Shown here in pieces: positions 1 through 8,230 of a DNA stretch of 64,000 nt. Made by a program: the position numbers and the translations under genes. Under the pieces are notes generated by a model that was not told where the DNA came from, made no database searches, and worked only from the letters and a program-made list of their open reading frames with translations. The stretch covers positions 1,736,001-1,800,000 of the forward strand of contig OZ253536.1 of the NCBI GenBank assembly GCA_965262425.1, written 5' to 3'. This DNA is from CAZOZZ01 sp965262425. Lineage in GTDB: Bacteria > Acidobacteriota > Terriglobia > 20CM-2-55-15. Position 1 is the stretch's first letter. The number at the start of each line of letters is the position of its first letter.

Positions 1-375
1 CACATCGCACCGGACGAAGTCTTCGTCGGTGGCGGGCTCTACATGCCGACACGCCCGGATCTTCAGGCTGTTCGCGAGTACCTGGCCGAAAACCATCGCC
101 GGTTTCGATCCCGGATTCGAGCCCGTGCCTTTCGCGATTCTTTCGGGGAACTGGGTGGAGACCAACTGTTGCGAGTTCCGAGGGGCTTTCCATCCGACCA
201 TCCGGCGGGGGACCTCCTGCGCCACAAACAGTTTCTCGCTTCGAAACAATTCGAGCCCGGCCTGGCCATGACTCCCGAGTTTCAACCTGAAGTGGTCCGG
301 ACCTTTAAGGCCTTGCTACCGATGGTCCGTTTCCTGAACGAGCCAATCATGGAACGGAGGGCGAAGAGCCTCTAG
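1..375 (+). CDS. DUF2461 (TIGR02453) family protein, 3' part
   Basis: This is the C-terminal part of a gene whose start lies outside the window; reading frame 1 is open from base 1. The visible 124 residues carry the family pattern: a GGGLYMP turn near the beginning, an LRVPRGF segment, then DHPAGDLLRHKQF. The family is widespread in bacteria and has no firmly known reaction. The TAG stop (373-375) sits exactly where the adjacent repeat begins: TA is the duplicated target and G is the first base of the repeat. The last few residues may therefore differ from the ancestral end, although the length looks near normal. Family assignment is confident, function unknown. Confidence 0.8.
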   Translation, partial: HIAPDEVFVGGGLYMPTRPDLQAVREYLAENHRRFRSRIRARAFRDSFGELGGDQLLRVPRGFPSDHPAGDLLRHKQFLASKQFEPGLAMTPEFQPEVVRTFKALLPMVRFLNEPIMERRAKSL

Positions 376-653
376 TGGTCCCTGCCAGAGATAGCGTTAC
401 TAGATTTCGGAGTGCAACGGTGCCGGATTTGGGGGAGCGACGAGGAGTCAATGCTTCGACATTGTGAGGAGGAGCGACGCCAGAGACGGTACCGTTCCGC
501 CCGAACCCGTAGGGCCGATGGATGTTGCCCCTCATGAACGCTCAAAACCGTCGAAAGTCACACATACCACACGGTGGATCTCACTCATCAGTTCGCTCGC
601 AACCTCCTTCGGAGATAGTAACGTTAAGTAACGTTGTCTCTGGCGGGGACCAC
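375..653. repeat. Family B MITE-like element, copy 1
   Basis: A 279-bp non-coding element flanked by TA at 373-374 and 654-655. Its ends are inverted repeats beginning GTGGTCCC(T/C)GCCAGAGA. A second copy lies at 62340-62609. The outermost bases match the ends of the IS630-type element at 24835-25985, so that family probably mobilised it (inference). The internal core, about 130 bp, recurs in family F at 38169-38439. Confidence 0.85.
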
Positions 654-735
654 TAGCGAGCTGCTGTCAGTTGCCAGCTGAGTCGGCGACCTCCGGGCTG
701 CCTGCTGTTCGCTACAAGCTACGCGCTCCCAATAT

Positions 736-1872
736 TCAATGAGATCTCTGGATGAGCGAATAGTAATTCCGTACGCCGCCCTCCTGAAAGTCGGCGACGA
801 GGTTTGGGATGCTGTCGAGAAGGGTCACGGAAAAGTGGCGAGACTGTTGAGCCGGGTGCCTGTAACCGTAATTGTTGAAGTAGGCCCGGATGAAAGTGCT
901 GTTTGAGTTTGTGGGAAGAAGGGCCACGCTCTTGAAGAAGCGGCGCCAGCCTTCGCCCTGGAAGAGATAGTATTCGACGTTTGACGTGTAAAAGGTCGAA
1001 ACCGCCATGTCGCGGTCTCTTAAATAATCTCCGATGGCTACGAGCGTTTTTTCCCCCGCAAAATCCCCCACCACCGGAATGATCCGGTTCTCGTCGTGAA
1101 GCCGCTTGACGAACTTGAATTCTTCTTCGGTGGCCAGATAGTTGTGGTTCTTGCCGCTCGCGTCTCGCTCGAGAACCAGGTCGCCATAAGAGGGAAACCG
1201 ACGCCATCCGAAACGACTTCGGGAGGAGTATCTTAGATTGGGGCCTTCTCGATAGAACGCTTCATAGACATACTCGATCGTCGCCAGGTCGGCGGGTTCG
1301 AGTTCAAACTGATGATCGTTTTCCAGCCGGTCCAGAACATCTTCCAGATTCGCCGCAAACAATTCCGGATCTGCGGGTGAGTCACGGAACTGCCCGACAA
1401 TTTTCTCGATGGCGGATGCGCTATCGAGCCCGTTTGGAACGGATCGGGAAAACAGGCGGGAGAGAAACTCCACGCGATTGGCGGCCAGCTCGAAGATGGA
1501 CTTATACAGGAGATGCTGCAGCATGTTCTGCCGTCGAATGTCCACAATGAAGGCTAGCTCCCTGCGAGTCGCTGCAATGTAGGTGTAGTTCTGATCGGGC
1601 CCCACACCCACGTACACACCCCCGGTACCGACCAATCCCTGCAATTCCGGAATGACATGCTGGTACGGAACTTCGTTCGAAACGAAATTGTCCGACCGGA
1701 AAAATCCTCCCGGCTCCGACAGGTCTTCGACCAGAGTCCAGAAATCCGAATCCGTCCGCCGGAGCTGCCCCTCAGTACCGATTGGCCTCTGGGGCGCGAC
1801 CAGATACACCCAAAGGGTGACCCCTGTCAGCAGCACCGCGGCCATGACGATTGCGTTTCTCGATCGAAGCAT
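736..1872 (-). CDS. Conserved membrane-anchored or secreted protein, function unknown
   Basis: About 378 residues. The start ATG at 1872 is preferred because GGAAAGG lies eight bases upstream; a longer TTG-started reading to 1929 is possible. The N-terminus has a hydrophobic segment of about 20 residues after MLRSRN, so the protein is either secreted or anchored in the inner membrane with the body in the periplasm. The body has a well conserved stretch, YVGVGPDQNYTYIAATR, followed by AFIVDIRRQNMLQHLLYKS. It resembles the group named after Leptospira LIC_10091; that name is from memory and unverified, and no reaction is known to me. It is a single gene between a family B and a family C repeat. 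Confidence 0.6.
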   Translation of the reverse strand: MLRSRNAIVMAAVLLTGVTLWVYLVAPQRPIGTEGQLRRTDSDFWTLVEDLSEPGGFFRSDNFVSNEVPYQHVIPELQGLVGTGGVYVGVGPDQNYTYIAATRRELAFIVDIRRQNMLQHLLYKSIFELAANRVEFLSRLFSRSVPNGLDSASAIEKIVGQFRDSPADPELFAANLEDVLDRLENDHQFELEPADLATIEYVYEAFYREGPNLRYSSRSRFGWRRFPSYGDLVLERDASGKNHNYLATEEEFKFVKRLHDENRIIPVVGDFAGEKTLVAIGDYLRDRDMAVSTFYTSNVEYYLFQGEGWRRFFKSVALLPTNSNSTFIRAYFNNYGYRHPAQQSRHFSVTLLDSIPNLVADFQEGGVRNYYSLIQRSH

Positions 1873-1975
1873 TCTTCTTGCCTTTCCGGCCCTCTTCACA
1901 TTCTCACCCGATGCTCGCGGCCGGCCCAACGAATTCTCACAAATTCCTCCGCGGGTGGTCCTGCATTCAACCCTA

Positions 1976-2154
1976 GGAGCCTGCGCGGCAGAAGAGATCT
2001 ACTGCGAAAGCGGTATAATCGGTCCATATTTCCCCGATTTTTCGTTAAGTAGAAACACTATTCGCCTCAAAATCGAGAAAATGCCTCAAAATCGAGAAGA
2101 ACTGTCCTCGATTCTCCACTTTCTCGCTACGATCTATTCTGCCGCGCAGGCTCC
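1976..2154. repeat. Family C MITE-like element, copy 1
   Basis: A 179-bp non-coding element with TA on both sides (1974-1975 and 2155-2156). The ends are inverted repeats starting GGAGCCTGCGCGGCAGAA. A second full copy is at 20800-20959 and a fragment, itself tandemly duplicated, is at 18412-18738. The interior is AT-richer than the surroundings and contains a direct repeat of CCTCAAAATCGAGAA. Confidence 0.85.
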
Positions 2155-4103
2155 TAGATTTCCTTTAAACCCGTGCTGCGGGAAACGATCTAACTTGCTA
2201 GGATGGAGTCACCTTACGTCCCCAGGGTAAAGTAAAGACATGAAACGGTTGGACAGTTTGTGGCGATCGATGTTGTGGGTCTCTGCGGGTCTGATTCTCG
2301 CGGCCACGGTTTCGACAGTGGTTGCCCAGCAGACGCGGGTTGGTGCGAATATCAGCCCGTTCTCCAATGTGGCCGCATCGCGTACCGAACATTCCAGTTT
2401 CCCGTCCAACTCTTCCCTTCTTGTCTCTTTCACCGATCGGAACCAGGCCCAGATTTCGACGCTGACGGAGGCGGTAGCGCAGGTTGTCCGGCCCGTCATC
2501 ATCCGAAGCGCCATCATGCGGCCCGTCCAGCGCAACAACTTCATCGACGAACATATTTTTGGGCAGATCGAAGCGGCGGGTCTCGAGGCGGCCACGCTCG
2601 CGTCCGACACGGAGTTTCTCAGACGCGTGATGCTCGACCTGACCGGACGGCTGCCTTCAGCCACCCAGGTCGTCGATTTCGTCAACGACATGACGCCCGG
2701 CAAGAGAGAAGCCTGGATCGACACTCTCGTGGCGTCTCCGGAATTTGTCGACAAATGGACCCTGTTTTTCGGCGATCTTCTGAAATTGAACGGTCCCGCT
2801 TCGAATGTGAATCGATACACGCAGGGCCGCGATGCCTTCTATCTATATCTGAAGGACTCCCTGAGCCAGAACAAGCCATACGATCAGTTGGTCCGTGAGC
2901 TGATCACGGCAACCGGGGATAACCATTCGAACGGAGCGGCGAACTTTCCCGTTGGCGGCATCGTCCCGATGGGTCCTATCCAGGACACCTACGACGGTCA
3001 GGCCGTGCAGGTCGCTTCGATGTTCCTCGGGATTCAGGTGGTCGACTGTCTGCTCTGCCACGACGGGGCCGGACGATTGGACACCGTCAACCTCTGGGGG
3101 AGCAAGCAGACGCGGCTCGACATGTGGGGACTGTCGGCTTTCTTCGCAGAAACTACGATTTCCCGCCAGCGTATCAGTACTTCGCCGACGTTGCGTCTCT
3201 ACACCGTCCGCGATCAGTCCCGAAGACCGGGTTACTTCCTCGACACTGACGACGGAAACCGCAGCACGCGTGCGCCGCAGGGTGAAATCGAACAAGTTGA
3301 GGCCCGTTATCCATTCGAGGGAGCAGCCTTCGGTGATGGAGGCGTCTCCTCCGGCCAGTCCCGACGCGCCAGTCTGGCAGGCTACGTCACCGGGGATTTC
3401 CAGTTTGCCCGAGCGGCGGTCAACTACATCTGGGAAGAGTTGATGGTCGAGGCCTTCGTGACGCCATCCAATGCCTTCGATCCCGCCCGTCTCGATCCGG
3501 ACAATCCACCGCCTGAACCGTGGACGATTCAGCCCACCAACGCCCGGCTCCTCAATGCTATGGCGTACTGGTTTTCACAGAACAATTTCGACCTGCGCCA
3601 GCTGGCCAGCCTGATTACCAAATCCCGTGCCTACCAGCTTTCGGCAGCCTACCCGACAGGGTGGAAAACGGAATATGTGCCTTACTACGCGCGCAAGTTC
3701 GCACGGCGGCTGGATGCGGAAGAGATTCACGACGCCATCCTGCAGGCCACCGGAATCCCGGCCAACTATCCGATCCGATCGCGGACCGGAACGGTGCTGC
3801 CGCCGGTGCAGTGGGCGATGCAGCTACCCGACACACGCGAACCTCAGAGCAACCGTCGCACACGCCAGTTTCTTGATTCGTTCGGCCGCGGCGACAGAGA
3901 TCAAACCGTTCGCTCCTCGGAAGGCTCGCCGCTGCAGGCGCTGAACCTGATGAACCACGATTTCGTGACCAGCCGCATCAACGCCAGGAACAGAAATTCG
4001 ACGATCTTTAAGATCCTCAGCGAGACGACCGACCCTACCCAGATCATAAAGCAGCTTTACCTGGCCACGCTGTCGCGCTTTGCCACCGACCAGGAAGTAG
4101 CGC

Positions 4104-5544
4104 GAGTCAATCCCATTCTTAGTTGAAACTCTCCACGGCTCACGATTGGTCACGCAACCTTCTTCTTCGATCTCGTCGACGTCTTCGCCTCAATCTTCAG
4201 CTCCCGCCTGAGGGCTTCGCGGAGCTTTGGAAGATGACGGTAGCCGATCACCTTCCTCAAGCGTGGTTCGATGTCGATGAGCGCCGTCGCCAACCAGCGC
4301 TGCCGCTGGCTCGAGTTCTTCCAATGATCGACCTTCGCGCACCTTTCCTCGACGAGGGCATTGACCGATTCCAAGCAATTCGTCGTCTTGAACGAACGGC
4401 CCAGGACCCCGTACACGCCGAGTCGATGCAACGTGAGGGTCTCCTCCAGGCCTTCCTCAAGGCTCGTAGCGGCCGATTGGTTTCGCTCCTCGAGCTCTCC
4501 ATGGAGCTGTTCGAGGGCCGCCCGGGCTTCGTTGTACTCCGGGCGCTGGTACGCACGCTGAAGCCGCTTGCGCCACGCGGCTTGCTCGGTCTTCGACAGG
4601 TAGCTCACCACGTTCTCGCGTTTGTGCCATTGGCAGCGTTGGACCAGGGCTCGATTACCGAATGCCCGCTTGACTGCCGCGCGCAGACCTTTGCCGCCGT
4701 CGACGATCACCAGCACGCCTTCAGAGATGTCCAGGCCTCGCTCCATCAATGAACGGAGAAACGGAGTCAGTACCTGCTCGTTCTCCGTACTCGTCTCCAC
4801 GAAGCCTAAGAAGCGTTTGTCGCCCGTAATTGTGATGCCCAGGGCCACAACCATCGTGGCGTCGGCAAACATTTTCCCGTCCAGGAAGATCGCCACCACG
4901 TCCTCGGCCGACAGATCCCGCTCCTGCATCTCCCGAAGTTTCGCCCCACTCGCCTGGACGAATCCTCGAGACACCGTCGAGCTCGACAATCCGATGGCTC
5001 CTGGAATCGCTTCCGCGGCCGACTCGTAGTTCCGGCAGGAGATCCCATAAAGCACACGTCTGAGAAGCAGTTCGTTCACCGCGCCATCCGGACTGAGTTC
5101 CTCGTAGCTCCGAAGCGGAATCTCCCCGCCCGCCACGCTGCGCACTCGAGGCACCCGAACCGGCACCCGCTGGCCCCCGAGCCCCACGGTCCCCGGATTA
5201 CTCCCGTGTCGCCGGCCCCTCAACGTCGCCTCCTTTCGCGCGTATCGCTCACCCGCCAACGCCTTCACTTCCTCGTCGAGCAACTCCTCCACGTGCATCA
5301 ACCCCAGTGGGATCAACGCCCGAATCATCTCCACCTTCGAGTCCAATTCCAGTCCCGAGTATTCCTCCCGGCTCAGGACCTCGACCTCACCCAGCACACG
5401 CGACTTCTTGCGTTTCTTCACCGAACGTAACAGACTGCTCATCTCGGCTCCTTTCTCTTACAGGCTTGATGTTGTTTCTTCCAATACCATCAAACCATAG
5501 GGTTTGGAGCCGTTTCAATTTCCAACTAAGATTGGCACACTTTC
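4104..5544 (-). mobile_element. IS256-family insertion sequence, copy 1
   Basis: A 1441-bp element flanked by the direct repeat AGTAGCGC at 4096-4103 and 5545-5552. The ends are imperfect inverted repeats sharing the core ATTCTTAGTTG or AATCTTAGTTG. It carries one transposase gene on the minus strand. A nearly identical copy in the opposite orientation is at 28836-30275. It disrupts the DUF1549/DUF1553 gene about 33 codons before its end. Confidence 0.95.
4150..5442 (-). CDS. IS256-family (mutator type) transposase
   Basis: A full-length 430-residue DDE transposase. Recognisable parts are the N-terminal YARKEATLRGRRHG region, the catalytic region AIFLDGKMF (first Asp), LVIVDGGKGLR (second Asp), the QRCQWHKREN segment typical of this family, and TTNCLESVNALVEER carrying the catalytic Glu. 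The protein cuts and joins the inverted-repeat ends of the element. The frame is intact and the copy at 28938-30230 appears identical in protein sequence, so it is probably still active or recently so. A purine-rich RBS (GAAAGGAG) precedes the ATG. Confidence 0.95.
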   Translation of the reverse strand: MSSLLRSVKKRKKSRVLGEVEVLSREEYSGLELDSKVEMIRALIPLGLMHVEELLDEEVKALAGERYARKEATLRGRRHGSNPGTVGLGGQRVPVRVPRVRSVAGGEIPLRSYEELSPDGAVNELLLRRVLYGISCRNYESAAEAIPGAIGLSSSTVSRGFVQASGAKLREMQERDLSAEDVVAIFLDGKMFADATMVVALGITITGDKRFLGFVETSTENEQVLTPFLRSLMERGLDISEGVLVIVDGGKGLRAAVKRAFGNRALVQRCQWHKRENVVSYLSKTEQAAWRKRLQRAYQRPEYNEARAALEQLHGELEERNQSAATSLEEGLEETLTLHRLGVYGVLGRSFKTTNCLESVNALVEERCAKVDHWKNSSQRQRWLATALIDIEPRLRKVIGYRHLPKLREALRRELKIEAKTSTRSKKKVA

Positions 5545-5649
5545 AGTAGCGCTGCTGCTGCCGATGATGGTGCAGCTGGGCAGCACGGATGGTGCGGAAT
5601 CACTGCAGTGGGTCCTGATGAACAAACTCGATTTTCTTTTCAACTACTG

Positions 5650-6999
5650 ATGAGACAGCCTCAGATCATCGACAGAAGGATTTTCTTTAAGACGGCGCTA
5701 GCCGGCGTCGCCGGCTATTTCGCGTCGCCCTTGAGACTTCCGGCGCAGACGTTCGCCAGCGTCCCGGATCCTCCACTGCTGGGCACTGCGAAAAATGTCA
5801 TCTTCATTCTGATGGCCGGTGCCCCCAGTCAGGTCGACACCTTCGATCTGAAGGTGGGACCTTGGACCCCGGACAACTTCAACCCGACGACAATCAACGG
5901 GATCGATTTTCCGGTGGGGCTGTTGCCCGGCATTTCCCAACAACTCCACCACATATCGGTCGTCCGGAGCATGCAAAGCACGGCCCTGGTTCACCCGCTG
6001 CTTCAAACATGGACCCAGATCGCGAGAAATCCGACAAGCGCCACTGGAAAAATCGCCCCGAACATCGGCTCCATCGTTGCCCTTGAAACCGAACCGGAGC
6101 GTCGGAGCGATCAACCGCTGCCCGGCTTCGTGTCGCTGAACACCGGCGGGCGGGTTCACAAACAGGGTTATTTGCCGGGACGATATTCTCCCTTCGACAC
6201 TGTCGCCGAACAGGAAGGCCTGTCCAACTTGATCAACCCGGCCGGCGAAGATCTCTTTACAGCCCGTTTCGAGATGCTGCAGCTGCTCGATGCACGCAAT
6301 CGGCTGCAATCGCAATACGGAACCACTCTGGACGAGATGCACGACTTCTACTCGAGTGGCCGCCGCATGATGTACGAGCCCCATGTCAGCGAAGCCTTCC
6401 AGTTTTCCGATACCGAGGCAGAACGGTACGGTGGTACGGGCCTGGGCAACTCCTGCATCGTGGCCAAAAACATCCTCAAGGGTGACCTGGGGACACGCTA
6501 CATCCAGATCAATTCCGGCGGTTGGGACAACCACCAGGACATCTACCTGGAGGGCGCCGGCCTTTATGCACGTGCCGCCGAAATGGACCCGGCTCTGTCG
6601 ACCCTCATCGACGACATGGCGAACACTCCGGGATCGGCCGGTAAGACCTTGCTCGACGAAACGCTCATCGTCGCGAAGGGCGAATTTGGCCGGACCGTCG
6701 GCACGCTCACAAGCCGCGCGGGTCGGGATCACTATTTCGTCCACTTCGCCCTGTTCGCCGGCGGGGGCACCGTGGGCGGGCGAATCGTTGGACAGACCAC
6801 CGCGGACGGACGGTTCATCGAGAACCCTGGCTGGTCGGCCAACCGACCGGCCACCGCTGAAGACGTTGCAGCGACGATCTACTCGGCAACCGGCATCAAC
6901 TACAATACTGTCCGTACAGACGACCCCCTGGGTCGCGGATTCCCCTACGTTCCGAGCATTCCCTGGCAGGGGACGCCTATCACGGAACTATTCCAATAG
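5650..6999 (+). CDS. DUF1501 family secreted protein
   Basis: About 449 residues. The ATG at 5650 overlaps the stop of the DUF1553 gene by one base, so the two were translationally coupled before the IS256 insertion. The N-terminus reads DRRIFFKTALAGVAGYF, a twin-arginine (Tat) type export signal, implying export of a folded protein. Family hallmarks are FILMAGAPSQVDTFD near the start, GGWDNHQDI in the middle and KGEFGRT towards the end; the family is related to the sulfatase/alkaline phosphatase fold but its reaction is unsettled. It ends 12 bases into the convergent small gene downstream. The IS256 copy upstream is likely to reduce or uncouple its expression (inference). Confidence 0.9.
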   Translation: MRQPQIIDRRIFFKTALAGVAGYFASPLRLPAQTFASVPDPPLLGTAKNVIFILMAGAPSQVDTFDLKVGPWTPDNFNPTTINGIDFPVGLLPGISQQLHHISVVRSMQSTALVHPLLQTWTQIARNPTSATGKIAPNIGSIVALETEPERRSDQPLPGFVSLNTGGRVHKQGYLPGRYSPFDTVAEQEGLSNLINPAGEDLFTARFEMLQLLDARNRLQSQYGTTLDEMHDFYSSGRRMMYEPHVSEAFQFSDTEAERYGGTGLGNSCIVAKNILKGDLGTRYIQINSGGWDNHQDIYLEGAGLYARAAEMDPALSTLIDDMANTPGSAGKTLLDETLIVAKGEFGRTVGTLTSRAGRDHYFVHFALFAGGGTVGGRIVGQTTADGRFIENPGWSANRPATAEDVAATIYSATGINYNTVRTDDPLGRGFPYVPSIPWQGTPITELFQ

Positions 7000-7233
7000 G
7001 ATTTCCTCATCATCTGCGAACAGGAAGTCGTCGTAGATGATGGCCCCCTCGCCCTTCTGCATCGCGCAGAGCGGGCAATCGTCGTCAAAATAGTCGTCGG
7101 GATTGAATTCATCAGTTCGGGCGCAAATCGTTTCGCGCGTGGGGTGGTCCAGGTGGACGAGAACATAGGAACCCTTGCGCGAAATGGCAACGTCAGCGCC
7201 ATAGCGCGAACGCACTTCTTCGTCTGAGAGCAT
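6988..7233 (-). CDS. Small acidic protein with a CPLC motif, function unknown
   Basis: An 81-residue acidic protein not recognised as a named family. It contains DDDCPLCAMQKGE, a CxxC pair that could bind a metal or form a disulfide, between two stretches rich in Asp. The ATG at 7233 is chosen because further upstream the frame runs directly into the family A repeat (7257), which cannot be native coding sequence. The gene therefore may have lost its native promoter. Its stop codon overlaps the end of the convergent DUF1501 gene by 12 bases. Confidence 0.5.
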   Translation of the reverse strand: MLSDEEVRSRYGADVAISRKGSYVLVHLDHPTRETICARTDEFNPDDYFDDDCPLCAMQKGEGAIIYDDFLFADDEEILLE

Positions 7234-7256
7234 GTTGTCAGGTGATCCAAAGAAAA

Positions 7257-7573
7257 GCCTCCTCCGCAGAATTTGTGGGCAGTCCAAAGGCCTGTGCGCA
7301 CATAAGTAATTGAAACAAAGTACCTTATTCTTTTGTTCGACGGCGAATATTCCAGTACCCACTTCGGTCGGACGCCTACACCCGGTGCCCGGAGCCCCCG
7401 CCGGAGGCCCCGTTCCCCATCGCCCACACCAGCCGACACCGCGGAGCGCAGCCGAGGGTCAAGGCCGGCGCAGCCGCCGAGCTTGCGAGGGAAGCCTTGA
7501 GGCTTGGCGAGCACCGTGGTCTCCTCAAGCGGCGATGGAAGACGGTTTTACCCACAAATTCTGCGGAAGACCC
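7257..7573. mobile_element. Family A non-autonomous element, copy 1
   Basis: A 317-bp element, flanked by the 8-bp direct repeat AAAGAAAA. It starts GCCTCCTCCGCAGAATTTG and ends with the inverted counterpart, CAAATTCTGCGGAAGACCC; the perfect inverted core is TCCGCAGAATTTGTGGG. It carries no transposase. Four further apparently identical copies lie at 19693, 31522, 34945 and 49209, all in the same orientation. The end sequence (GGGTCTTCC) and 8-bp AT-rich duplications suggest an ISL3-like transposase acting in trans; this is inference. Confidence 0.9.
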
Positions 7574-7673
7574 AAAGAAAAAGGAAAAGGCGGAAGTAGT
7601 ATAGCAGCGAAAGTGGTCGGTTGGTAGGGACCTGGAACGAGATCTGGTGCCTCAGCTTGGCCGCTCCGGCAAC

Positions 7674-7701
7674 TGGCCACTGACCACTGGCCACTGACCA
7701 C
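7674..7701. repeat. Two tandem 14-bp units
   Basis: The unit TGGCCACTGACCAC occurs twice in direct succession just after the end of the cupin gene. The rest of the gap 7574-7709 shows no gene or other recognisable signal. Confidence 0.7.
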
Positions 7702-7709
7702 TTCCCCAT

Positions 7710-8057
7710 TCACCTTTCCCCACGCCCGTAATCGTCTTCCAGGCGCTCGATATCGTCTTCTCCGAAATAGCTTCCCTGCTGGATCTCGATGAAAACCAGT
7801 CGATCTTCGGTGGGGTTGGCGATGCGATGAGCGGATCCCACGGCGATGTCGACCGTGTCGCCGCAGCCGAGCGGAATGTCGCGGCCATCCAGCGTGACCA
7901 GAGCGGAGCCATGGACCACTATCCAGTGCTCAGATCGTTTGGTGTGCTTCTGATAGCTTAGACGGCACCCTGGAAGCACCTCGATCCGCTTCACCTTGTA
8001 GCCGGACCCGTCATCGAGGACAGTGTAACTTCCCCAGGGCCGTTCCTCGTGCGTCAA
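7710..8057 (-). CDS. Cupin, mannose-6-phosphate isomerase type II-like
   Basis: A 115-residue single-domain cupin. It matches the C-terminal isomerase domain of bifunctional mannose-1-phosphate guanylyltransferase/mannose-6-phosphate isomerase: RPWGSYTVLDDG at the N-terminus, then PGCRLSYQKHTKRSEHWIVVHG with the metal-binding His/Glu set, and a late GSAHRIANP. In the full enzymes this domain interconverts mannose-6-phosphate and fructose-6-phosphate using a bound metal. Stand-alone copies are common and may have other sugar-phosphate substrates. The gene is divergent from the MBL/GGDEF gene; about 170 bases between them presumably hold both promoters. Confidence 0.8.
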   Translation of the reverse strand: MTHEERPWGSYTVLDDGSGYKVKRIEVLPGCRLSYQKHTKRSEHWIVVHGSALVTLDGRDIPLGCGDTVDIAVGSAHRIANPTEDRLVFIEIQQGSYFGEDDIERLEDDYGRGER

Positions 8058-8230
8058 GGCCAGACTCCTTTCCTTCGATTCAAGATAATATTACAAGCCC
8101 TCCGGGAATTGCAGAGAATCCTGTTTGGCCGGCGGCCGTGCCTGATAGATGGGTCTTGACTCCCTGACGACATGCAGTTATCAATGTCATAGCTGACGAC
8201 ATCGAAATGGCAGTTTGAGAAAGGACACTC

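Larger units (their letters stand above)
2240..5650 (+). pseudogene. DUF1549/DUF1553 (PSCyt1-like) secreted protein, interrupted by IS256
   Basis: The N-terminal 619 codons (2240-4103) resume after the insertion at 5553, ending at TGA 5648-5650. Removing the insertion and one copy of the 8-bp duplication AGTAGCGC restores an uninterrupted frame that ends with the family's usual LQWVLMNKLDFLFNY. Residues 1-30 form a signal peptide. A CLLCH motif at residues 270-274 is a CxxCH heme-c-type motif as found in this family; whether heme is bound is unknown. The protein would be periplasmic or outside. DUF1549/1553 genes normally sit directly upstream of a DUF1501 gene, as here (stop and start overlap by one base). 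The broken gene ends early, with a few residues from the IS. Confidence 0.9.

Noticed and set aside
7310..7560. Recurrent 80-90-residue ORF on the plus strand of every family A copy (start MKQSTLFFCSTANIP)
   Set aside because: Conserved only because the DNA copies are identical; composition is Pro/Arg-rich as expected from GC-rich non-coding DNA, there is no RBS, and each copy ends at a different stop in the flank.
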